From Pseudomonadota bacterium (GTDB lineage Bacteria; Myxococcota_A; UBA796; SXON01), in assembly GCA_005778355.1 (NCBI GenBank), contig SXON01000164.1, positions 1 through 54,671 on the forward strand: 54,671 nucleotides of DNA, written 5' to 3'. This document shows, piece after piece, positions 8,200-14,103 of this stretch. The position numbers and the translations under genes are program-made. The notes beneath the pieces are model-generated. The model did no database searches. It saw nothing but the letters and a program-made list of their open reading frames with translations, and had not been told where the DNA came from. How positions within the stretch are numbered: the first letter of the stretch is position 1; the number at the start of each line of letters is the position of its first letter.

Positions 8200-9330
8200 C
8201 TACCCCGGGGGCAAGGGCGGCGGCAGCGCGCCGAGATGCGCCTTGACCTCGGGCACGTCGGCCGCGTTGGTCCAGCCGGCCATGCCCTCGCGCCAGGCGA
8301 GGTGACGCCCCGCCGGGTTCGCGCGCACGCGGGCGGCGATGTCGGCCGGGCCGAGGTTCTGAGGCACGTTGTCGGGGCCGGCGTAGTGGAAGGTGAGCGC
8401 CGGGGGGAGCGGAGGCGGTATCGCCGGACCCGCAGGCGCCGCCGGGTTCATCGCCGCGCCGAGTCGCGCGCCCACGGCCTGGCCCATCGCGAGCCCGATG
8501 CCCGCGTCCATCATCGCATTGCTCCCGCCGCCGCCACCACCGCTGCGCATGGCCCCGCCGATGTTCTCGGCGGCCTGGAAGGCAAGGTAGTCCTGGGCGT
8601 TACCCGCGAGCTTCATCCGCGAGTGCGTGTCCATCATCTTCTCGACCTCGGGCGGCACGGAGACGTTCTCCACCACGAAGTCGGTCAGCGTGATGCCGTA
8701 GTTGGACTGGAACCAGCCGGTGAGGCGCTGCCGGAGCGCGTCGCCGAGGTCCATGTACTGGGCCACCAGATCAAGCACGGGAATCTTCGACTCGCCGATG
8801 GTGTCGGCCAGGGCGCTCACCAGCTTGCGGCGGAGTTGCCCGGTGATCTCGTCGGTGGTGAAGAGGCCGGCGGTGCCCACGATCTCGCGCATAAACACGG
8901 CGGGATCGGTGATGCGGAAGGCAAAGGCGCCGAAGGCCCGGATGCGCACCACGCCGAGGTCGGCGTCGCGCATCGGGATGGGGTTGGCCGTGCCCCACTT
9001 CTGGTCGGTGAACTGGCGCGTGGAGATGAAGTAGATGTCGCCCTTGTAGGGGTAGTTCAGCGCGTACTTGATGCTCGCGAAGAACGACGAGATGGGCGTG
9101 TTCTTGGTGCTGATCTCGTAGGTGCCCGGGCCGAACACGTCGGACAGGCGACCCTCGGCCACGAACACCGCCGCCTGCCCCTCGCGCACCACCAGCTTGC
9201 CGCCATCCTGGATGGCCTGCTGGAACACGGGGAAGCGGTAGACGAGCGTGTTGGGCGTGTCGTCTAGCCACTGGATGACGTCGAGGAACTGGGCCTTGGC
9301 GTGCTGCGTGAGCGTAGACCAGAGAGACAT
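8200..9330 (-). CDS. SPFH/Band-7 (YdjI-type) protein with C-terminal GYF-like domain
   Basis: The protein has 376 residues. Residues about 25-245 form an SPFH domain of the virion-core/YdjI type (VVREGQAAVFVAEGRLSDVF, GDIYFISTRQFTDQKWGT, VRAFGAFAFRITDP). These domains form membrane-associated oligomeric scaffolds. A Gly/Ala/Met-rich linker with a run of glycines (about 262-310) leads to a C-terminal GYF_2-like module (FHYAGPDNVPQNLGP, then WREGMAGWTNAADVPEV), which usually mediates protein-protein contacts. There is no N-terminal transmembrane helix, so membrane attachment is probably peripheral. The gene begins about 140 bases downstream of the terminator of the structured RNA at 9474-10963, on the same strand. 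Confidence 0.87.
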   Translation of the reverse strand: MSLWSTLTQHAKAQFLDVIQWLDDTPNTLVYRFPVFQQAIQDGGKLVVREGQAAVFVAEGRLSDVFGPGTYEISTKNTPISSFFASIKYALNYPYKGDIYFISTRQFTDQKWGTANPIPMRDADLGVVRIRAFGAFAFRITDPAVFMREIVGTAGLFTTDEITGQLRRKLVSALADTIGESKIPVLDLVAQYMDLGDALRQRLTGWFQSNYGITLTDFVVENVSVPPEVEKMMDTHSRMKLAGNAQDYLAFQAAENIGGAMRSGGGGGGSNAMMDAGIGLAMGQAVGARLGAAMNPAAPAGPAIPPPLPPALTFHYAGPDNVPQNLGPADIAARVRANPAGRHLAWREGMAGWTNAADVPEVKAHLGALPPPLPPG

Positions 9331-9471
9331 CGGAGGGGCCTCGAAGCGCGGGCCGGGGAAGTCAGTCGGCCGCGTCGCTCACATCTAAGATCGAGCGCCG
9401 GAATGAAAAGCCCTCACGCGCGCCCATCGTGTCGCGCGTCGCTGGCGACAGCGAGCTCTCGGCGCGGAGAC

Positions 9472-9509
9472 AAAAAAGCGGAACCCCCCAGATCTTGCGA
9501 TCTGGGGGG
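9472..9509 (-). terminator. Intrinsic terminator of the large structured RNA (minus strand)
   Basis: A perfect 11-bp stem lies at 9484-9494 and 9499-9509 (CCCCCCAGATC pairing with GATCTGGGGGG). In the minus-strand RNA the loop is GCAA. Two or three further pairs including G-U can extend the stem. Six U residues follow (A-run at 9472-9477 on the plus strand), 6 bases after the perfect stem. This is a rho-independent terminator for transcription coming from higher coordinates, and it has no protein gene directly upstream of it. Confidence 0.85.
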
Positions 9510-10963
9510 CCCGTCGACGCCGGATGATTGTCCGGAAGTGGATCCCCTCCAGAGGATTCAGTCGAGATTGAGCGTCGCGCCGACCGAAGCCGTCGCGTGT
9601 ACCGAGTATGCCGTTCGCTGGTCTACAGGGCCCGAGGTATTCCTGCTCGTTAGTCGACTCCTCGACGGTTGCCCGTCGTCTCACCGACTTCCTCGCGGGA
9701 GCCTCTCTCCGCACGCCGTTCCACCACGCGCCGCGCCACCGACGGACAGTCACTCGCGTGACCACCGGGGACGCTCGCCCTCTTGCCAATCGCCTTCCGC
9801 GCTCAACACCTTCAAGTTTCCTCGTGGTGATGGCCTCGGACCGCCTCGCGGCGGGTGTGCGCTACGCAAGCGCACTCAAGACGGGCAAGGTGGGGGAGAC
9901 GGGGGAGATACCCAACCGGAGTCGTGGCTCGCTGGCGTTCGCCACTGCCCTCCCTGACCTTCCGTCGCGTCGCTCGCGCGCTGCTGACGGGGGCCTACGA
10001 GGACCTACGGTTGGGCCGCGAACAGGGACGAAAGTCGCTGTTCACCGCACCCTCCTGACCTTTGCGCCGACTAGCTCGATGCTGCCATCGCTGGGGTCGC
10101 TCTCTCTCTCCGCTCTCCGGCCCGGTGTTGCCACCGCGCCTTCAAGCTGCCTCTCATGGGGTTGTCCAAAGATCGCCCCTCCGTCGTACTCGCTCGAGGA
10201 GTCCACTCCCAGGACTGTTGCCAGTCCCTTCGGGCTCGATCCAGCCAGGATCTTGCCGTGTTCCGCCCTCGTGGTTTCTCACCACCTCGACGGATTACTC
10301 CTCCCCGCGCGTGCCAGGGTGTTGCACCTGGCTGACGACCATGGGGTTCACCACGTTTCTTCTCGCTTGCGAGGCGAGAGTCCCCGTGGTGCCGCTCTGC
10401 CCTCCGAAGCCTTGCTCTCTGCCGGTAGCGACGATGTGCGCGTTGCATGAGCCTCGCGCGCACCCGGTTAGCGTCACCGCGACGTTGTTCCCGTTTGGGA
10501 CGCCGCGTACACCGCCAACCTTGCCCTCTCGTTCTTTCTTCCTCGCGACCACGCGGCGATTGCTCGCTGCGCGTCGCGGGGACCGGAACCCCAGGGCTTT
10601 GCTCCACCGACAGAGCCGTTCCGAGTTTCGAGGTTGCCCTCTACGCCCGGCCGATGCTCCCATGGGCTTGCCCGCTCCAACGGCGCCCGCACAAATCCAC
10701 GCTCATCCCCGCGGCGGAGCCTCGCGTCGACATTGCTGCCGACGGTCATCTCCGAGAAGACGCCCAACTCCCCCGAGAGGGATTCAAGCGCGGGCTCGAC
10801 TCTGGCGCCCTCCCCCCGGCGAACCGGAGCTTGGGAACCGAGGCACGAGACCCCGGGGCGAGCAGCCGACTTGCCGACTGCGTCGCTAGTAACGGAAGAA
10901 CGTCAAAGACCGTTCGAGAAGAACGGCTTCTCGGTCCGGACTTCCGGGTCGCCCCGGCGTCGC
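9474..10963 (-). ncRNA. Large (about 1.5 kb) structured noncoding RNA, class not recognised
   Basis: Between the VOC gene and the SPFH gene no frame on either strand yields a credible protein: translations are Arg/Ser-rich and without domains. The minus strand instead folds into many local hairpins. Perfect stems capped by GNRA loops lie at 10944-10957 (GCGA), 10630-10641 (GCAA), 10212-10227 (GCAA), 10123-10136 (GCAA), 9841-9854 (GCGA), 9749-9762 (GCGA), 9663-9678 (GCAA) and in the terminator (GCAA). A UUCG-capped stem lies at 10814-10829. Others are at 9857-9875, 9520-9535 and 10910-10926. All tetraloops read correctly only on the minus strand, which sets the orientation. A sigma-54-type promoter (10974-10989) and a terminator frame it. 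I see no universal 16S/23S, RNase P, tmRNA or group II domain V sequences. The 5' end is estimated from the promoter. Confidence 0.72.
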
Positions 10964-10973
10964 GCTGTACTAG

Positions 10974-10989
10974 AGCAAACGCCGTGCCA
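10974..10989 (-). promoter_or_regulatory. Sigma-54 (-24/-12) promoter of the structured RNA
   Basis: The minus strand reads TGGCACG-GCGT-TTGCT, an exact match to the sigma-54 consensus TGGCACG-N4-TTGCW with correct GG-to-GC spacing. The predicted start of transcription is near 10963, just before the first GCGA-capped hairpin at 10957. Sigma-54 promoters need an enhancer-binding activator, so the RNA would be switched on by a specific signal and not be constitutive. Confidence 0.7.
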
Positions 10990-11009
10990 AGCCCGGCGCA
11001 TGGGCGGAG

Positions 11010-11024
11010 GCGGCTTTTCGCCGC
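11010..11024 (-). other. Short hairpin upstream of the sigma-54 promoter
   Basis: On the minus strand GCGGC-GAAAA-GCCGC forms a perfect 5-bp stem with an adenine-rich pentaloop. It sits about 20 bp upstream of the -24 element. It is outside the predicted transcript, unless transcription also reads through from the VOC gene. Confidence 0.4.
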
Positions 11025-11080
11025 GTCTCGTGGGAAGAAGTGATCCCAGCTAGAAACAGAAGTAGCCTGGAAAGCACAAC

Positions 11081-11114
11081 GATTCCCTTAGAAGGATTGT
11101 TATTCATGGGAATC
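11081..11114. promoter_or_regulatory. Inverted repeat GATTCCC-N20-GGGAATC, possible upstream activator site
   Basis: GATTCCC (11081-11087) and GGGAATC (11108-11114) form a perfect 7-bp inverted repeat with imperfect extension. Its centre is about 120 bp upstream of the sigma-54 -12 element, the usual distance for an enhancer-binding-protein site. It also straddles the stop codon of the VOC gene. The 20-base loop and lack of a T-run make it a poor terminator. The activator role is inference. Confidence 0.35.
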
Positions 11115-11513
11115 ATCGATCCCACTGCCCCGTGTGCGTTCCTTCCCACTGCCCGGGGGCTCCCACACGCACACGCGGTTGCCCTCCGGGTCGAGCAGGC
11201 TGGCCACCGTGGCCCCCTCGGGACCCGGCCCTGGGCGCGCGATCCGCATCGCGCCGAGCTGCACCGCGCGCGCCACCGCGACAACCACGTCGGGCACGCC
11301 AACGTACAGCTCCGGCCCGGCACTCGAGGGCTCGCCGCCCGACCAGAAGCTGCCCGTCACGCCGCCAGGCGCCAGGAAGCGCACGGCGCTGCCGTCGAGC
11401 TCACCCACTGTCCACCCGAAACACTCGGCGTAGAAGCGTGCCGCGCGCGCGGGGTTGCGTGCCGCGATGCGGACGTGGACAAGCTCTCCCGGTTCCATGC
11501 CATGCCTGAACAT
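11100..11513 (-). CDS. VOC (glyoxalase/bleomycin-resistance fold) family protein
   Basis: The protein has 137 residues. ELVHVRIAARNPARAARFYAECFGW is a textbook first half of a vicinal-oxygen-chelate module, and LLDPEGNRVCVWEP is the closing DPEGN motif. The protein is a single module, so it would dimerise to make the metal site. Substrate is unknown. Two starts are possible: ATG at 11513, which lies inside a palindrome, or ATG at 11498, which leaves the palindrome upstream as an operator and keeps the whole fold. It follows the PAS/DHp gene by 30 bases and ends just upstream of the sigma-54 promoter region. Confidence 0.85.
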   Translation of the reverse strand: MFRHGMEPGELVHVRIAARNPARAARFYAECFGWTVGELDGSAVRFLAPGGVTGSFWSGGEPSSAGPELYVGVPDVVVAVARAVQLGAMRIARPGPGPEGATVASLLDPEGNRVCVWEPPGSGKERTRGSGIDDSHE

Positions 11514-11520
11514 GTGTTCA
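11507..11520. promoter_or_regulatory. Palindromic operator-like site TGAACA-TG-TGTTCA
   Basis: This is a perfect 6-bp inverted repeat with a 2-bp centre, overlapping the first possible ATG of the VOC gene. The core GAAC-N4-GTTC has the same form as the LexA box known from Gram-positive bacteria, but LexA sites in deltaproteobacteria differ, so the regulator cannot be named. Confidence 0.4.
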
Positions 11521-11543
11521 TATCACATGCCACCAGAAGGAGC

Positions 11544-12167
11544 CTAGGGGACGGAACGCGTGCCGGTCATGCGCACGAAGTCCGACACGATGCCCCGCAT
11601 CCGCTCGAGCTGCTCGTAGGTCTTGTCCAGGCGACCGGCGAGCTTCGTGTCGAGGCCCGGCGCCATCAGCGCGAGCTCGACGTTTCCCATGGCCGCCATC
11701 AGCGGCTGCGACAGCTCGTGAGCGGCTTGTCCCGCGAGCGCGACCACCGCCGCGCGCTTCTCGCTGGCCACGATCTGCCGGGTGGCGTCCTCCAGCCGTC
11801 GCGACAAGTCCTGGACCTCGCGAAGGTCCTCGATCACACCCAGACTTCCCCCGCTACCGGCGTCGCCCAGCAGGCGAACATGCACGCAGGCCGGGATGAG
11901 CTCCCCGCCGCGGCTTCGCAGCATCACCTGGCTCGCCGCAGCGCCGCCGGCATCGCGCGCCGCGCGGAGGGCGCCGCGAGCGTCGTCGGGCCGGTGGTAA
12001 AGGTCGGAAACATGCAGCAAGTCTCGCATCTCGGAGAGCGAATATGAGAACAGTTGCGATGCAGCACCGTTGCCGTGCAAAATCCGTCCACGGGCGTCGG
12101 TCACCACGACCGAGAGCGGCACCGCATCGAGCAGGGCGGTGAGGACCGCCTCGGAGTGTTCGAACAT
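11544..12167 (-). CDS. PAS-DHp sensor protein lacking the kinase ATPase domain
   Basis: The protein has 207 residues from the ATG at 12167, chosen because it overlaps the larC stop (TGATG). A PAS-like sensor occupies residues about 5-118 (VPLSVVVTDARGRILHGNGAASQLFSYSLSEM). A histidine-kinase dimerisation/phosphoacceptor helix follows, with H150 in QAAHELSQPL. The protein then ends at residue 207 with no N, G1 or G2 boxes, so no HATPase domain exists here. It could be a phosphotransfer or dimerising partner, a negative regulator, or a truncated relic. Translational coupling to larC suggests joint expression with the nickel-cofactor genes. Confidence 0.75.
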   Translation of the reverse strand: MFEHSEAVLTALLDAVPLSVVVTDARGRILHGNGAASQLFSYSLSEMRDLLHVSDLYHRPDDARGALRAARDAGGAAASQVMLRSRGGELIPACVHVRLLGDAGSGGSLGVIEDLREVQDLSRRLEDATRQIVASEKRAAVVALAGQAAHELSQPLMAAMGNVELALMAPGLDTKLAGRLDKTYEQLERMRGIVSDFVRMTGTRSVP

Positions 12168-13408
12168 CACCGCGAGTATGAACCACCGCCGCGCGCGGAC
12201 CAAGCGAGCAGCGTGGCGGCCATTACCTCTACCACCGGCACGCTCGCCGCAGCGGCGTGCCGCGCACAGTCCTCAAACTCGGGCGCCAGGTGGAGGATCG
12301 TTCCCTCGCGCTCACCGATCTTCACCCGCACCTCACCGAATTCCGTCGCGACAGATTCATGTCGCCGGGCGAGCACCACGCGTGCGCAGGACGTGGAGCG
12401 GTAGCCGAGGGTTCGCCCGTGTCGGAGGAGCGCGTCGCCCACCGCCCGGGACTCGGCTGGGGCGCACAGCGCCGTCACCAGGAGGCCCGGCCGCCCCTTC
12501 TTCATGAGCACCGGCGTGACGTAGGCATCGACGGCTCCGGCGGCGAAGAGCGCGTCGACCAGCGGGGGCACCGCCTCGCCCGTGAGCCCATCCACCTCCG
12601 CGCGGAGCTCGATCACCTCCTCGACGGCGCCTGCATCGCCGTCGCCGAGGATCACGCGCACGACGTTGGGGTGGCTGGCCGGATCCCAGGTGCCGGCACC
12701 GGTCCCGGCGCGCACCACGCGCATCGCCGGCATCGTGCCCGAGCGCATCAGCGCGGCCACGAGCGCCGCACCAGTGGGCGTGACGGTCTCGCCGCGTGCG
12801 ACCGAGCCCTCCACGAGGAAGCCGCGGAGGCATTCGACGGTGGCGGGGGCCGGCAGAGGGATGCGACCATGCGCTGCGACCACGCTACCGCTCCCCAGCG
12901 GGAGCGGCCCCACGACGATGTCGTCGATGCCGAGGAGATCGAGCGCTGCCGAGGCGGCGACGATATCGACGATGGAATCGACAGCGCCGACTTCGTGAAA
13001 GCTCACGGCGTCCGCCGGCATCCCGTGCACTCGGCCTTCCGCCGCGGCGAGCACGCCAAAGGTCGCGAGAGCGCGCCGCTTGACACCCTCGGTGAGCGTG
13101 GAGCCCTCGAGTAGAACGCGGATGTCTGCCCAGCGACGAGAGTGACCGCCGTCGTCGTGATCGTGGTCGTGACCGTGGTCGTGACCGTGACCGTGGTGAT
13201 GATCATGCTGGGGATCGTCCAACTCGACGATGAAGCGCGTCGCGGCGAAGGGACCGCGCCACGCCGTCTCCACGCGCGCCGACCAGCCCGTGACGCCAAG
13301 TTTGGCCACTTCCGCGAGGACACTGTCGAGCGGCGCGCCGGCGTCGATGAGCGCCGCGACCAGCATGTCGCCCGCAATCCCCCCCACCGGGTCGACGAAG
13401 GCCCTCAT
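12167..13408 (-). CDS. larC: LarC, nickel insertion protein for the nickel-pincer nucleotide cofactor
   Basis: The protein has 413 residues. It begins with the family hallmark AFVDPVGGIAGDMLVAALIDAG and contains SFHEVGAVDSIVDIV and PLPLGSGSV, then a C-terminal region starting GRPGLLVTALC. A histidine/aspartate-rich stretch at residues 68-89 is a likely nickel store, as in other LarC proteins. LarC inserts Ni into the pincer ligand made by LarB and LarE, giving the cofactor of lactate racemase-type enzymes. The start at 13408 overlaps the larB stop (ATGA). Neither larE nor a larA-like enzyme is in the window, so they must lie elsewhere if the pathway is complete. Confidence 0.93.
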   Translation of the reverse strand: MRAFVDPVGGIAGDMLVAALIDAGAPLDSVLAEVAKLGVTGWSARVETAWRGPFAATRFIVELDDPQHDHHHGHGHDHGHDHDHDDGGHSRRWADIRVLLEGSTLTEGVKRRALATFGVLAAAEGRVHGMPADAVSFHEVGAVDSIVDIVAASAALDLLGIDDIVVGPLPLGSGSVVAAHGRIPLPAPATVECLRGFLVEGSVARGETVTPTGAALVAALMRSGTMPAMRVVRAGTGAGTWDPASHPNVVRVILGDGDAGAVEEVIELRAEVDGLTGEAVPPLVDALFAAGAVDAYVTPVLMKKGRPGLLVTALCAPAESRAVGDALLRHGRTLGYRSTSCARVVLARRHESVATEFGEVRVKIGEREGTILHLAPEFEDCARHAAAASVPVVEVMAATLLAWSARGGGSYSR

Positions 13409-14103
13409 GCGGGCTCCTGCCGGAGCGCCACGGCACGGTTGATGCGCGAAGCCGCGAAGGCCGCGCCGAAACCGTTGTCGATGTTCACCACCACCACGCC
13501 CGGCGCACAGGAGTTGAGCATCGACAGGAGCGCCGCGACCCCCCCGAAGGAGGCGCCGTAGCCCACGCTCGTGGGCACCGCGATCACCGGCACGCGCACG
13601 AGGCCGCCCACCACCGACGGCAACGCGCCGTCCATCCCCGCCACCACCACCAGCGCGTTGCATCGCCGCAGCTCATCGACTCGCCGGAGCACCCGGTGCA
13701 CCCCCGCCACCCCCACGTCGACGAAACGCTCGACGTGGTTGCCGAGCACGCGGGCGACCAGCGCCGCCTCGGCCGCCACCGCGCCATCGCTGGTGCCCGC
13801 GCTCACCACGCCGATCCGGCCCACCCCCGGGCCCGGCTCCCCCACGATCACCGCCCGCGCCTCGTCGTCATAGCGGGACCCCTCGCCGAGCGCGCTCACG
13901 ACGGCAACGCCCTTCTCGGGGCTCACACGTGTCGCGAGGCCCACCTGCCCCTTGGACCGGAGCAGACCCAGCACCGCCGCCACCTGCTCCGCCGATTTTC
14001 CCTCGCCGTACACCACCTCGGGAAAGCCGGTTCGTGCGTGCCGATCGAGGTCGACCGTCGCGAACGGAAGCTCACCGTCAGGGGGATCACTGGCGCCTGG
14101 CAT
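13405..14103 (-). CDS. larB: LarB, NaAD carboxylase/hydrolase of nickel-pincer cofactor synthesis
   Basis: The protein has 232 residues. LarB converts nicotinic acid adenine dinucleotide to pyridinium-3,5-dicarboxylate mononucleotide. Diagnostic parts are FPEVVYGEGKSAEQV near the N-terminus and the PurE/AIRC-like C-terminal half (VVSAGTSDGAVAAEAAL, then VAGMDGALPSVVGGLV, VIAVPTSVGYGASFGGVAALLSMLNSCAPGV). The ATG at 14103 shares the palindrome CATG (14101-14104) with the start of the divergent S41 protease, so its promoter must lie inside that gene. It is the first gene of larB-larC-PAS/DHp, all overlapping. Confidence 0.93.
   Translation of the reverse strand: MPGASDPPDGELPFATVDLDRHARTGFPEVVYGEGKSAEQVAAVLGLLRSKGQVGLATRVSPEKGVAVVSALGEGSRYDDEARAVIVGEPGPGVGRIGVVSAGTSDGAVAAEAALVARVLGNHVERFVDVGVAGVHRVLRRVDELRRCNALVVVAGMDGALPSVVGGLVRVPVIAVPTSVGYGASFGGVAALLSMLNSCAPGVVVVNIDNGFGAAFAASRINRAVALRQEPA

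Noticed and set aside
9474..10963. rRNA, RNase P, tmRNA or group II intron
   Set aside because: None of the universal rRNA blocks, no RNase P or tmRNA signatures, no recognisable domain V, no reverse transcriptase nearby. A diverged member cannot be fully excluded by eye.
9385..11053. Several open frames of 97-280 codons on both strands in the gene-free region
   Set aside because: Arg/Ser/Pro-rich translations without conserved motifs. They overlap each other and cut across strong hairpins, which fits structured RNA better.
11081..11114. Terminator of the VOC gene
   Set aside because: The loop would be 20 bases and no T-run follows.
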